The notes: generated from the sequence alone by a model not told the origin. DNA of 64,000 nt from Paenibacillus ihbetae (GCF_002741055.1 NZ_CP016809.1:930001-994000), one strand, 5' to 3'; counted from the first letter of the stretch, positions 42,961-52,411 are shown. Program-made: numbers and translations.

Positions 42961-43875
42961 TTAACCTTTAATCCCGGCATTCAGATTTATGGACTGCACA
43001 AAATACTTCTGGGCAAAAAGGAACAGCAGCAAGGTCGGAATGATGGCCAGAATAGCCGACCCCATCAATTGCCCGATCATGCGATAGTTTCCGTAAATAT
43101 CCTGCAGCAGCAGCAGTCCCGCAGTAACCGGCATCTTCTCGACATCGGTGTATACGATGACCGGCCAGAGAAAATCATTCCACGAGCCGGTGAAAGAAAA
43201 CAGCCCGCACACGATCAGCACCGGTTTGATGAGCGGCAAGATAACGGAATAATAAATCCGGAAGTCACCTGCGCCGTCCACCCGGGCAGATTCGTCGAGA
43301 TCCTTCGGGATGCCTTTCATAAACTGGCGGACGAGAAAAATATTCCCCATACCCGCAAGCCCGGGAATAATCATCGCCCAGGACGTATTCACCCAGCCCA
43401 AGGCATCGATGATTTTATAGGATGGGATGAGGTTGACGACGCCTGGAAAGAACGAAATGCCCAGCAGCGTGAAGAACAGCGTGTCCCTTCCCTTAAAGCT
43501 CATGCGGGAGTATCCGTAACCCGTGATGGATATCACGACAATGACAAGCAGCGTGTGCAGCGTCGCAATAAAGACCGAGTTCATCAGCCAGCGCAGGATC
43601 GGCGCAGTTGACGTATTTTCCAGGATCGCTACGTAGTTATCGAAGATCCAGCTTTCCGGCAGCAGCCGAAAACCGGTGGTTACAACCTCCGTTTGGGAAC
43701 GGAAGGATGTCGTTATGCCGAAAATAACGGGAATGACCCATATGACGCACAGAATGATAAGAAACAAATAAGCTAAGTATTTCGATATGTTCAAGCTGGA
43801 TGAGGATGACCGGACGCCTTTGCGGCTAGCCGCCCTTGGAGCCGCCTCCGCATCCTTCAACACCGGGTTCGACAT
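42961..43875 (-). CDS. Carbohydrate ABC transporter permease (MalG-type)
   Basis: Inner-membrane permease of 304 aa with about six helices and the EAA loop ESARVDGAGDFRIYYSVILPLIKPVL that contacts the ATPase. N-terminal basic, serine-rich cytoplasmic stretch (residues 1-30). It pairs with the permease at 43940, upstream. The operon has no ATPase gene, so a shared MsmX-like ATPase probably serves it. Confidence 0.92.
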   Translation of the reverse strand: MSNPVLKDAEAAPRAASRKGVRSSSSSLNISKYLAYLFLIILCVIWVIPVIFGITTSFRSQTEVVTTGFRLLPESWIFDNYVAILENTSTAPILRWLMNSVFIATLHTLLVIVVISITGYGYSRMSFKGRDTLFFTLLGISFFPGVVNLIPSYKIIDALGWVNTSWAMIIPGLAGMGNIFLVRQFMKGIPKDLDESARVDGAGDFRIYYSVILPLIKPVLIVCGLFSFTGSWNDFLWPVIVYTDVEKMPVTAGLLLLQDIYGNYRMIGQLMGSAILAIIPTLLLFLFAQKYFVQSINLNAGIKG

Positions 43876-43939
43876 GTACAGTACACCTACCTTTTAACGT
43901 TTGGCGTTCGAATAGCCGGCCGCAGTTTGCTCAAGGCGG

Positions 43940-44815
43940 CTATGAAGCATTCCGATTCATCACGTAATACTGGAATGCCGAGATGACGAGAATGACCAGT
44001 CCGAGCAACACCGCCATGGCGGATGCCATGCCGGCGATGGATTCCCCATGACCGAAGGCAAGCTGACGGATGTACATCATTAATACGGTGGTGCTTTGTC
44101 TTGGCCCGCCGTCAGTCATCATTAACGGCTGTCCGAACACGTTGAATGCCCCGGCCGTTGTCATCACGAAGGTATAAATCAGCGGGAAACGGATCGACGG
44201 CAGGGTAATGCTTGAGAATCTCCGGATGGGACCGGCCCCGTCCATTTCGGCCGACTCATACAGATCCTTGGATACGCCGCTGATCGAAGCACGGTAGATG
44301 ATCATATTGCCCCCAACTCCGCCCCATACCGTGATGATGATAATAATTAGCCAGGCGTACGGCTGATTGGCCGCCCATACCGTATCCGAACCGAAAAGGT
44401 TGTTCGTAATGCCGAGCTGCTTGTTGAAGATCAGCGACCAGATCAGCGCTGCGGCGGAAATCGAAATCAAGCCCGGGATATACAGAATGGACTGCATAAG
44501 CCCTTTCATCTTTACCTTCTTATGCTCCAGCGCCACCGCGATCAAGAGCGGGATGATGATCAGAATCGGAACGCTTAAGACAACGAAAATCAAAGTGTTC
44601 TTGATCCCGTTAAAAAATTGCGTGTAAAACGTAGACTCCGTATCAAACAAAATCGTCTTGTAGTTGGCCAGTCCGACCCATACCGGGTCGTTGATAAGGT
44701 TCCACTGGGTGAATGACGCATAGATACCGTAGATGGTCGGTAAGAAAATAAATACGGCAAACAGAATCAAGTGTGGACCTACAAAGAAATAAGGTGTCAA
44801 CGACTTCTTTTTCAT
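43940..44815 (-). CDS. Carbohydrate ABC transporter permease (MalF-type)
   Basis: 291 aa, six helices; the EAA loop is ESAEMDGAGPIRRFSSITLPSIRFPL. It forms the channel with the other permease. The start follows the SBP-permease attenuator hairpin; AAAGGAG is present before the ATG. Confidence 0.93.
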   Translation of the reverse strand: MKKKSLTPYFFVGPHLILFAVFIFLPTIYGIYASFTQWNLINDPVWVGLANYKTILFDTESTFYTQFFNGIKNTLIFVVLSVPILIIIPLLIAVALEHKKVKMKGLMQSILYIPGLISISAAALIWSLIFNKQLGITNNLFGSDTVWAANQPYAWLIIIIITVWGGVGGNMIIYRASISGVSKDLYESAEMDGAGPIRRFSSITLPSIRFPLIYTFVMTTAGAFNVFGQPLMMTDGGPRQSTTVLMMYIRQLAFGHGESIAGMASAMAVLLGLVILVISAFQYYVMNRNAS

Positions 44816-44837
44816 ACCCTTTCATTTCTCCTTTGGG

Positions 44838-44877
44838 AAAAGCAATGCGCCATGATCGGATGGCACATTGCTTTTTT
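44838..44877 (-). terminator. Partial terminator between SBP and permeases
   Basis: Minus-strand AAAAAAGCAATGTGCCAT pairs with ATGGCGCATTGCTTTT around 6 bases, with a T-run after. Placed inside the operon, it would let the substrate-binding protein be made in excess over the permeases. Confidence 0.75.
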
Positions 44878-44899
44878 GCTATCTGTTCATGCGCACGGC

Positions 44900-46141
44900 C
44901 TATTCCGCTGCCTTACTGCCCTCAGCGATCTTATCCTCGACGAACTTTTGCATCGTTTGGAGAGTCTCATCAATATCAACGTTTCCGCGCACGATATCAG
45001 CGGCATACGTATCAACGGCTTCAGCTACGTAAGGGTAGTATTCGTAAGTATAAATGTACAAGGACTCAATTTGTTTATCGCTCGCTGTAAAGAAGGACTG
45101 GATGTAATTGTTGTATTCCGGATTTTCAATGACCTGCTTACTTGCAACGATCTGTCCTGCCTTCGCCCACTCCATCGAGTTCTGGCGAATAAACTCCAGG
45201 AATTGACCGATTCCGGCTTCCTTCTCATCCGTTCGCTTGTCGTTCTTCAGCATCGCGAACAGATGGGAGGAGGCGCGGTTGGTGAACTTGTCCGCATTTG
45301 CAGAGTAGATGTTTGTTACGCCGAAATTCAGGTTCTCTACGGTTGCGTGAGCGGTCGAGCTCCATGTTCCGTCTGTCGAGAACATCACGTTGCCGGATTG
45401 GAACATCAAGTAGCCGTCCTCGCCGAACGGTGTCATCAGACCGGCATCGGCAATCTTTTTAATTTCTTGGAACGCCTGCTTCATCACTTCCGTATTCACG
45501 GCCGGCTTGCCTTCCTGCTGAATATCGCCGCCGAGGTTTTGAATCTGTGCCAGTACGACCCATCCTAACAAGGCATCGTTAACGACATAATCCCCTTCGT
45601 CCAGCTTACCTTGGAGGGACAGCATTTCATCGATTGTTACGACATCATCGTCCAGGAAGCTTTCCACATTGTACTTCTTGAGCAAATCCTTGTTGTAGTA
45701 CATCGCATTGCTGTGAATATCCAGGGGAACCGTGTACTGGGTACCGTCGATATTGCCCGTGTTCCAAGCCTGCGGCAAATAATTCTCTTCCTTCAGCTCT
45801 GGTTGCGCTTGCATAACACCGGTCATTGGCTCCAGTACCCCTTGCTTGACAAAGCCGGGAACACGATCGGCATGGATGATGGCCAGGTCGGGAACGCCCT
45901 TGCCGGAGTTGAGAACCGTAGAAATCTTCGTATACATGTCTGATGTGATTACGTGCTTAACCTTGTATTCCGGATTCGTGGCATTGTAGTCCTTCACCAG
46001 TTGATCCATGTACGCGCCGTCATCCCCTGTGAGAGGCGTCCAGAAGGTTATCGTATTTTTGTCCCCGCTGCCGCAGCCGGATAATACGGATACGGCCAAC
46101 AATACAAGTATTAATGAAACCCCCATTTTTTTCTTCAACAC
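44900..46141 (-). CDS. Extracellular sugar-binding lipoprotein of an ABC importer
   Basis: 413 aa. A signal peptide ends in a lipobox (VLSGCGSG, Cys near residue 23), and the mature part begins TITFWTPLTGDDGAYMDQLV, typical of solute-binding family 1 proteins. It delivers oligosaccharides to the two permeases. First gene of the operon. The promoter carries a cre site, suggesting CcpA control, and an inverted repeat that may bind the neighbouring regulator. Confidence 0.93.
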   Translation of the reverse strand: MLKKKMGVSLILVLLAVSVLSGCGSGDKNTITFWTPLTGDDGAYMDQLVKDYNATNPEYKVKHVITSDMYTKISTVLNSGKGVPDLAIIHADRVPGFVKQGVLEPMTGVMQAQPELKEENYLPQAWNTGNIDGTQYTVPLDIHSNAMYYNKDLLKKYNVESFLDDDVVTIDEMLSLQGKLDEGDYVVNDALLGWVVLAQIQNLGGDIQQEGKPAVNTEVMKQAFQEIKKIADAGLMTPFGEDGYLMFQSGNVMFSTDGTWSSTAHATVENLNFGVTNIYSANADKFTNRASSHLFAMLKNDKRTDEKEAGIGQFLEFIRQNSMEWAKAGQIVASKQVIENPEYNNYIQSFFTASDKQIESLYIYTYEYYPYVAEAVDTYAADIVRGNVDIDETLQTMQKFVEDKIAEGSKAAE

Positions 46142-46167
46142 GTTCTCCTCCTGTTACAATTCATTTC

Positions 46168-46205
46168 GTTAACCGTTTCATTCAAAGGCTATGGAAACGA
46201 TTAAC
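46168..46205. promoter_or_regulatory. Inverted repeat at the SBP operon start
   Basis: GTTAACCGTTTC and GAAACGATTAAC form an inverted repeat (11 of 12 positions) with a 14-base spacer. It overlaps the predicted transcription start of the SBP gene. A likely binding site for the divergent ArsR-type regulator or another repressor. Confidence 0.6.
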
Positions 46206-46213
46206 TGTGATTC

Positions 46214-46243
46214 AGTATACATGCATTATGAAAACGGTGTCAA
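46214..46243 (-). promoter_or_regulatory. Sigma-A promoter of the sugar operon with cre site
   Basis: Minus-strand TTGACA, 18 bases, TATACT. The plus-strand TGAAAACGGTGTCA (46229-46242) overlaps the -35 and fits the CcpA cre consensus TGWAANCGNTNWCA at every position. CcpA should repress this promoter when glucose is available. Confidence 0.8.
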
Positions 46244-46340
46244 TAACATTTGTATAAATTTAATTATATAATTTTAGTCTTAATTAATGTTTTAGTTAAT
46301 TAAATTAGCGAAATTTTCAGTCATTATTTTGATTGATTTA

Positions 46341-46370
46341 TGTACAGGTTAACCATAATTGTGGTATCAT
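46341..46370 (+). promoter_or_regulatory. Promoter of the ArsR-type regulator with GGTTAACC
   Basis: TGTACA, 18 bases, then TGG-TATCAT, an extended -10 element. GGTTAACC (46347-46354) in the spacer repeats the GTTAACC half of the operator in front of the SBP gene, which suggests autoregulation. Confidence 0.5.
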
Positions 46371-46424
46371 TCATATTAGTTAAGAAAGCCAGGAAATCAA
46401 ATCCAATTGAAAGAAGTGGGATCA

Positions 46425-47327
46425 ATGCAGTTGGAAATAGACAAATCCTCGCTTGTCGTCTATGAAGCGCTGGCGAGTGAAGTTCGAATTCGGATTATCC
46501 AGCTTCTCTCCAAAAATAAAATGAACATCAAGGACCTCGCCCATGAGCTTCAGCTCAGCAGCGCAATTGTCACCAAGCATATCAAAAAGCTGGAGGATGC
46601 CGGAATCATCAAGACCGAGAAGGTGCCGGGGAAATCGGGTCAGCAGAAAATATCGATACTGAAGGTCGATCATATCGAAATTAATTTTCCTAAGAAAATC
46701 TTCCATTCCTTCGCCTCTTACGAGACCTCGGTGCCAATCGGGCACTACACGGACTATGATCTTAAGCCGACCTGCGGTCTGGCAACCGATAAGGAGTTCA
46801 TCGGAAGAGTCGACGAACCGAAATATTTTATGGATCCGAAACGAGTGGACGCGGAGATTCTATGGTTTACCGAGGGCTTCATTCAATACAACATCCCGAA
46901 CTTCCTCAAGAAGGACGAGAAGCTGCAGCAGTTCGAGATCAGCTTGGAAATCTCCTCTGAATTTCCGTTCTCCAATGACGTCTGGCCTTCGGACATTACG
47001 TTTTCGCTTAATGGAATCGAGCTCGGCACCTGGACGAGTCCCGGTGACTTCGCTGATACGAGAGGGAAGCTTACGCCGGACTGGTGGCCGCACAATCTTA
47101 ACCAATATGGGCTGCTGAAGACCATACGGATTACATCGCACGGCTCTTACATTGATGGGGATCCGCTGTCCGCGATTTCCGTTCAGGACCTGGATACCAC
47201 ATGCGACCGGTGGACTTTTCGGATCGAGGTTAAAGAGGATGCCGAGCATGTCGGCGGAGCTACGATCTTTGGCAAAAAATTCGGCAATCACAATCAGGAT
47301 ATCGAGTTTAAGCTCTATTATCTGTAA
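46425..47327 (+). CDS. ArsR-type winged-helix regulator with large C-terminal domain
   Basis: 300-aa regulator. A winged-helix domain covers about residues 5-75 (EALASEVRIRIIQLLSK, AHELQLSSAIVTKHIKKLEDAGII). The rest, about 215 residues, contains no cysteines arranged for metal binding and is rich in aromatic residues and strands (SNDVWPSDITFSLNGIELGTWTS, DTTCDRWTFRIEV). This suggests a carbohydrate-binding sensor instead of a metal sensor. It is divergent from the sugar operon, which it probably controls. The ATG at 46425 follows AAGAAGTGGG. Confidence 0.8.
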   Translation: MQLEIDKSSLVVYEALASEVRIRIIQLLSKNKMNIKDLAHELQLSSAIVTKHIKKLEDAGIIKTEKVPGKSGQQKISILKVDHIEINFPKKIFHSFASYETSVPIGHYTDYDLKPTCGLATDKEFIGRVDEPKYFMDPKRVDAEILWFTEGFIQYNIPNFLKKDEKLQQFEISLEISSEFPFSNDVWPSDITFSLNGIELGTWTSPGDFADTRGKLTPDWWPHNLNQYGLLKTIRITSHGSYIDGDPLSAISVQDLDTTCDRWTFRIEVKEDAEHVGGATIFGKKFGNHNQDIEFKLYYL

Positions 47328-47351
47328 TTATTGCCCGGGAAACGATGAATT

Positions 47352-47398
47352 AGGGGTCCTCCCTGAAGGTCTTCAGACCAGAGGGGAGGGCCCCTTTT
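47352..47398 (+). terminator. Intrinsic terminator after the ArsR-type regulator
   Basis: AGGGGTCCTCCC pairs with GGGAGGGCCCCT with an inner GGTCTTCAGACC hairpin, and CTTTTC follows. Confidence 0.8.
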
Positions 47399-47433
47399 CT
47401 CGTTTCGGAAGCTGTGCCTTCATGTGTCATAAG

Positions 47434-47491
47434 AAAAAGCCCATAACTCGATATCCCTAACAGCAGTAAGGGACCCGGCTATGAGCTTTTC
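47434..47491 (-). terminator. Probable terminator downstream of spo0A
   Basis: Minus-strand AAAAGCTCATA pairs with TATGGGCTTTT, with an inner TCCCTTA/TTAGGGA stem, and the 3' arm runs into TTTTTC. It lies about 210 bases past the spo0A stop. Confidence 0.65.
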
Positions 47492-47703
47492 ATTGGATGG
47501 TAAGGAAGGTTTGCAAAGTTACTTCGTATTTCAGCTTAAAAACATCCGATCAATAAGGCTGTGCAGCTTGAGGTGAATACGGAAAGCACCGGAGGATGAA
47601 GGAAGCCGCGTGCCGATTTATGAGACATACAAAGTCATGTCCGATATAAGGCTAACGGACACCCGTTCTAATCCCCGTCCGATTTCCGCGTTACACCGTC
47701 ATT

Positions 47704-48507
47704 TCAAGAAACCTTATGCTCGATTCTCAGCTTGTCAGCGACCATCGCAATGAATTCGCTGTTGGTCGGCTTGGATTTGCTAATGTTGATCGTGTAGCCG
47801 AACAGATGCGAGATGCTGTCGATGTTGCCGCGCGTCCAGGCAACCTCGATAGCATGACGAATCGCGCGCTCCACGCGGGATGGCGTTGTTTTGAATTTCT
47901 CGGCGATGGCCGGGTACAGCGTCTTCGTGATCGCGCCGAGAATTTCAATATTGTTGTACACCATCGTAATGGCCTCGCGCAGATATTGATATCCCTTAAT
48001 ATGCGCAGGCACGCCGATTTCATGTATGATCGAGGTGATGTTCGCATCCAGATTTTTGCCCTTGCCCATCGGCACGACATTGGATTTCACATTCGTATAC
48101 GGCGTGCTGGACGACAGGTTGCTTGGAGAACCGACCAGCTGGCGGATCCGGCTTGCCAGCACTTCCATATCGAAAGGCTTCAAAATGTAATAGGAAGCTC
48201 CCAATTGAACGGCCCGCTGGGTGATGTTCTCCTGACCGAATGCGGTCAGCATGATCACTTTCGGCTGCGGGGACAGATTCATATCACGGAGACGCTCAAG
48301 GACGCCGAGACCGTCCAAATGCGGCATAATAATATCAAGGATCAGCACATCCGGTACTTTTCCCGTTTCCTCGATCATGCTCAGTACTTCTTCCCCGTTA
48401 TAAGCGATTCCGGAAACCACCATATCGGGTTGATCCGAAATGTATTCGCCGAGCAAATTCGTAAATTCACGGTTGTCGTCTGCCAATAATACTTCAATCT
48501 TTTGCAA
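47704..48507 (-). CDS. spo0A: Sporulation master regulator Spo0A
   Basis: 267 aa. The receiver domain has D10, D11, phospho-acceptor D58 (LILDIIMPH) and the LKPF lysine. The C-terminal DNA-binding domain contains [36 protein letters not shown], the recognition helix of 0A boxes. It starts with TTG preceded by GGAGGAGCACGAA. Followed upstream by spoIVB, the standard spore-former order. Confidence 0.97.
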   Translation of the reverse strand: MQKIEVLLADDNREFTNLLGEYISDQPDMVVSGIAYNGEEVLSMIEETGKVPDVLILDIIMPHLDGLGVLERLRDMNLSPQPKVIMLTAFGQENITQRAVQLGASYYILKPFDMEVLASRIRQLVGSPSNLSSSTPYTNVKSNVVPMGKGKNLDANITSIIHEIGVPAHIKGYQYLREAITMVYNNIEILGAITKTLYPAIAEKFKTTPSRVERAIRHAIEVAWTRGNIDSISHLFGYTINISKSKPTNSEFIAMVADKLRIEHKVS

Positions 48508-48567
48508 TTCGTGCTCCTCCTTTATCCGATCACTTAGGATTTTTTGGTTATTTTTCTTGTGTATATG

Positions 48568-48603
48568 GTTTTCGACAGACGGATTTAAATTCCTTCTGTC
48601 GAA
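48568..48603 (-). promoter_or_regulatory. Sigma-H promoter of spo0A flanked by inverted 0A boxes
   Basis: Minus-strand GAAGGAATT, 11 bases, GTCGAAAAC fits sigma-H. TTCGACA (48571-48577) and TGTCGAA (48597-48603) are 0A boxes in opposite orientation overlapping both ends of the promoter. A third, weaker box TACGACA lies at 48684-48690. The arrangement agrees with Spo0A feedback on its own gene. Confidence 0.8.
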
Positions 48604-48689
48604 AATTATTTTTTCTTTATTTTTTTTTGAAGTTGATTTATAATTAAATATTTTATTTCAAATTAGTATGTATTTCGTCGTATTACGAC

Positions 48690-48725
48690 AAAAAATCTCA
48701 AGGCATCAACCTGCCTTAAGATTTT
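48690..48725 (-). terminator. Intrinsic terminator after spoIVB
   Basis: Minus-strand AAAATCTTAAGGC pairs with GCCTTGAGATTTTT around 8 bases. It partly overlaps the spoIVB stop region and the weak 0A box. Confidence 0.85.
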
Positions 48726-50043
48726 GTGTTGGTTTTGATTCTGTAGAAGGTAACACGCCGGAGTCCTGAAGCATCCACTCGATAAAGCAGCCGTAGCCGG
48801 ATTTCGGATCATTCACAAATACATGGGTAACCGCCCCGACCAGCTTGCCGTCTTGAACGATGGGACTGCCGCTCATGCCTTGCACGATCCCGCCGGTCTT
48901 CTTGAGAAGCCTAGGATCGGTGATGCGCAGCACAAGCCCTTTGGTTGCGGGCGTATCCTGCTTGGAGACATGAACGATCTCAACGGTGAAACGCTCGACC
49001 GCCTGGCCTTCCACCACGGTCAGTATTTCAGCCGGGCCTTCCTTCACCTCATGGGACATGGCGATTGGAATCGGCTCCGTGTACAGGCCATGCTCCGGCA
49101 GATCCTTCATTTTACCGAAAATGCCGAAATGGGTGTTGCGTTCAACATTACCAAGCACCTTGCCGTCTTTGGAAAAGGTCGCCCGTTTCTCCCCTGGTTC
49201 CCCTTCTTCGCTTCTTGAAATCGATGTGACATTGGATTGTACGATTTGCCCGCTGCCCACTTCAATAGGGGTCTGGGTATTCATGTCGGTAATGACGTGG
49301 CCGAGCGCACCATAGACCTTTTGATGCGGGGCATAGAAGGTTAACGTGCCTACCCCGGCTGCTGAATCGCGAATATAAAGCCCAAGACGCCAGCTTTTAT
49401 CGTCCTCGTCGAAAGCGGGACTCAGCTTGGTCTTCATGACCTTGCCGCTTCGTTTGAACGTGATGTCAAGCGGTCGTTTGGCTTTCCCCGCCTTCTCCAC
49501 GATCTCGGCGACCTTCGTTACATCGTTCAGCGGTTTGCCGTCCATGGCGGTGAGCAGATCTCCAAGCTTGAGACCGGCAGCCTCGCCGGGAGATACCTTT
49601 GCCCCGTTTGAAGCGCGGACGAGATGATGTCCGACCACCAGGATGCCGGAGGATTTAACCTTAACGCCAATTGTCTGCCCGCCAGGGAATACCTTCAGCT
49701 CCGGCATCACGTTGACATGGACTGTCTTCAAAGGAATTTTACCGAATAATTTCAGGGTAACTTCTGCTGTGCCGCTTTGCTGGGGATTTAGCTGGAGCGG
49801 CTGCTTTAATGATACTCGGAGCTTCGATTCCCGGGAGCCGTTTAACTGCACCACATCGGGACGATCGACTGAAGCGAGGGCTTGGACGGGCATCGCCACG
49901 TCCAGGCGGGCCTGCCGGCCGGCAATCAACCTAAGCTCATCAGGCAATGACGCAAAAGATTGGACAGGCTCAGCAGTTCCAAGGTAACAAAGAAGGAAAG
50001 CAAGAACGAAACCGAGCAGTTTTCTCCTGAGGTTGGGCTTCAA
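48706..50043 (-). CDS. spoIVB: SpoIVB serine peptidase
   Basis: Forespore-secreted protease that starts activation of pro-sigma-K by cleaving SpoIVFA; 445 aa. The N-terminus has a signal-anchor helix (residues 7-29). A PDZ domain is visible around residues 125-215 (GEAAGLKLGDLLTAMDGKPL), and the S55 peptidase domain carries the catalytic His (ALGHVITD) and Ser (GMSGSPI). It directly precedes spo0A. Confidence 0.95.
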   Translation of the reverse strand: MKPNLRRKLLGFVLAFLLCYLGTAEPVQSFASLPDELRLIAGRQARLDVAMPVQALASVDRPDVVQLNGSRESKLRVSLKQPLQLNPQQSGTAEVTLKLFGKIPLKTVHVNVMPELKVFPGGQTIGVKVKSSGILVVGHHLVRASNGAKVSPGEAAGLKLGDLLTAMDGKPLNDVTKVAEIVEKAGKAKRPLDITFKRSGKVMKTKLSPAFDEDDKSWRLGLYIRDSAAGVGTLTFYAPHQKVYGALGHVITDMNTQTPIEVGSGQIVQSNVTSISRSEEGEPGEKRATFSKDGKVLGNVERNTHFGIFGKMKDLPEHGLYTEPIPIAMSHEVKEGPAEILTVVEGQAVERFTVEIVHVSKQDTPATKGLVLRITDPRLLKKTGGIVQGMSGSPIVQDGKLVGAVTHVFVNDPKSGYGCFIEWMLQDSGVLPSTESKPTQNLKAG

Positions 50044-50143
50044 TGGCTGTCACGCTCCCTTTTTCTTCTTTCGCTTGACGAAAAGGTGGTCGCCAATTGC
50101 GTACCTTTAAGTTACCCTGCCCCCTGGCTTTTATAACTGTCAA

Positions 50144-51886
50144 TCATTGACCCGAAGCCGTTCTGGAAGCCTTTTGCGCCGCCGCCAGATTGAGCATTTC
50201 CTGGGCATGATGAAGTGTCTTTTCGGTAATTTCGACCCCGCCGAGCATCCGTGCCAGCTCCTTGATCCGCCCCTCTTCGCTTAAATTCTCCACCTGGGTC
50301 ATCGTTCTTGAAGATACGACCTTCTTCTCGATCAGGTATTGATGATCGGCCATGCATGCCACTTGCGGCAAGTGCGTGATCGAGAATACCTGGCATGTCT
50401 TGGCCAGCAGGTACAGCTTCTCCGCGATCGATTGGGCGGCCCTGCCGCTAACGCCGGTATCCACCTCGTCAAAGATCAAAACCGGGATTTGATCATGCCG
50501 GGCGAAAATGCTTTTCATGGCGAGCATGATTCTGGACATTTCGCCGCCGGACGCAATTTTGGCGAGCGGACGCAGCGGCTCGCCCGGGTTCGCCGATATC
50601 AGAAATTCCGCGGTATCGATCCCTTGTCTCGTCAACCGGATGCGTTGTCCTTCATATTCGTAACCGTCCGGCGCATCCTGAAGCTCCAGACGGACCTCGA
50701 ACCTTGTTCGTTCCATTTGAAGGTCCTTCAGCTCACGCTCCACCTGGGTCGCCAAATCCCGTGCGCACCGCTTACGGGCATCGCTTAGCTTCTTGGCGGC
50801 TTCCAAAGCTACAGTGAGCAGCTCGTCCCGCCGCTTCTCCAAGCTCTGGATGAATTCGTCCTTGTTCTCCAGCATGTCGGTTTCCTGCTGGATTCTCCCG
50901 TAGTATTCCAGAATTTGCTCCACATTATCCCCATATTTCCGCCGCAAACCGGAGATCATATCTAAACGAAGCTCAATCTCGTTCAGCCGCTCCGGGTTGA
51001 ATTCAATCCCGTCCCGGTAATCCCGGAGCTGGAATACGGCATCCTCCAGCTGGTAATAAGCTGATTGCAGCTGCTCCACGAGCGGCTTCAGCCCTTTCTC
51101 GTCATATGCCGAGACATCTTCCAGCCTGCTGAGCGCCCGGCTGACCGCCTCCAAGCCTGATGAACCCCCATATAACAGCTCGTAGGCGCCTGCGACGGAG
51201 TCCATCATTTTCTCGCTGTGGGACAGCTTGACCCGCTCTTCGGACAGCTCCTCGTCCTCTCCAGGCTTCAGCTGGGCTGCCGCAATTTCCTCCAGCTGGA
51301 ACCGGTACATGTCGAGCATCTGATATGCCTTCTGGCTCGTCTCCTGCAATTCCTTGAGCTCCTGCTCCACCTTGCTGAATTCCGAATACAGCTCCTGATA
51401 TCTTCGCTTTGCCGGACCGATGATCTTGTCCCCGTACGTATCGAGCAGGCTCATGTGCTGCTCCGAACGCAGCAGGCTCTGATGCTCATGCTGGCCGTGA
51501 ATGTTGATCAGCTTCTCCCCTACTTCACGGAGCATACTCAAGTTCACAAGCTGACCGTTAATCCGGGATGTGCTTTTGCCTTGCGACGTCAGCTCTCTCC
51601 GAATCAGCAGATGCTCCTCGGCATCCGCCTCAATGCCTAGATGCGTTAATGTTTGCCACACCGGATGTGCCGGGGGGAGATCAAACAGCGCCTCAATCTC
51701 CGCTTTATCGCAGCCGTACCGGATCAGATCCGCCGATCCGCGCCCGCCGGCAATCAGCCCCAGCGCATCAATGATGATGGATTTCCCTGCTCCTGTCTCC
51801 CCCGTAAGAACATGAAAGCCCGGATAGAATTGAGCATCCACGCTTTCAACAACCGCCAAATTCCGAATGGATAACGTATTTAACAT
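50144..51886 (-). CDS. recN: DNA repair protein RecN
   Basis: 580-aa SMC-like ATPase that works early in double-strand break repair. Walker A LTGETGAGKSI is near residue 28; the coiled-coil arms span roughly 160-400; the signature LSGGE-like region reads ASGGEMSRIMLAMK, and Walker B is VLIFDEVDTG. The ATG at 51886 follows GAGGGGG. It precedes spoIVB after 100 bases and follows argR, as in B. subtilis. Confidence 0.96.
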   Translation of the reverse strand: MLNTLSIRNLAVVESVDAQFYPGFHVLTGETGAGKSIIIDALGLIAGGRGSADLIRYGCDKAEIEALFDLPPAHPVWQTLTHLGIEADAEEHLLIRRELTSQGKSTSRINGQLVNLSMLREVGEKLINIHGQHEHQSLLRSEQHMSLLDTYGDKIIGPAKRRYQELYSEFSKVEQELKELQETSQKAYQMLDMYRFQLEEIAAAQLKPGEDEELSEERVKLSHSEKMMDSVAGAYELLYGGSSGLEAVSRALSRLEDVSAYDEKGLKPLVEQLQSAYYQLEDAVFQLRDYRDGIEFNPERLNEIELRLDMISGLRRKYGDNVEQILEYYGRIQQETDMLENKDEFIQSLEKRRDELLTVALEAAKKLSDARKRCARDLATQVERELKDLQMERTRFEVRLELQDAPDGYEYEGQRIRLTRQGIDTAEFLISANPGEPLRPLAKIASGGEMSRIMLAMKSIFARHDQIPVLIFDEVDTGVSGRAAQSIAEKLYLLAKTCQVFSITHLPQVACMADHQYLIEKKVVSSRTMTQVENLSEEGRIKELARMLGGVEITEKTLHHAQEMLNLAAAQKASRTASGQ

Positions 51887-51939
51887 CCCTATAACCCCCT
51901 CAACCCGCAAATCGAATGAATGCCTCGTGAATACGAGTC

Positions 51940-52389
51940 TTACGATATATAGCTCTTGATCTGAGATACAACGTGCTCCCCGTCCTCCTCCGTGCGGCAT
52001 ATCAGCAAAATCGTGTCGTCCCCGCATATCGTGCCCATAATCTGGCTCCATTCCATATTGTCGAGGAGCACGGCTACCGAATTCGCGGTGCCCGGCAAGC
52101 ATTTCATCACAACGAGGTTGCCGGCCCGGTCAATATATACGAAATTGTCCACCAACGCCCGCTTCAGCTTCTGTACCGGATTATAACGCTGATCCGTCGG
52201 CATGGAATATTTATACCTTCCATCGTCGGTCGGAACCTTGATCAGCAGCAGTTCCTTTATATCTCTGGATATCGTAGCCTGGGTCACCTGAAAACCTTCG
52301 GCACGGAGAGCATCAACCAGCTCGTCCTGCGTTTCGATGTCCTGGTGGGTAATGATATCCCTGATTTTAATATGGCGTTGTCCCTTCAT
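51940..52389 (-). CDS. argR: Arginine repressor ArgR (AhrC)
   Basis: 149-aa hexameric arginine-responsive regulator. The N-terminal winged helix has [41 protein letters not shown]; the C-terminal arginine-binding domain includes [14 protein letters not shown]. The start at 52389 gives the usual family length and is preceded by GGGAGG. Just upstream of recN. Confidence 0.96.
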   Translation of the reverse strand: MKGQRHIKIRDIITHQDIETQDELVDALRAEGFQVTQATISRDIKELLLIKVPTDDGRYKYSMPTDQRYNPVQKLKRALVDNFVYIDRAGNLVVMKCLPGTANSVAVLLDNMEWSQIMGTICGDDTILLICRTEEDGEHVVSQIKSYIS

Positions 52390-52411
52390 ATTCGTAAAAG
52401 CCTCCCGAAAT

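Larger units (their letters stand above)
47328..47703. other. Gap between the regulator and spo0A with two terminators
   Basis: A 376-base stretch that holds a terminator for the plus-strand regulator and one for spo0A. A short TGTCCG/CGGACA pair lies at 47640-47672. I see no gene here. Confidence 0.6.

Noticed and set aside
47704..48489. Plus-strand frame opposite spo0A
   Set aside because: Complementary shadow of a well supported gene.
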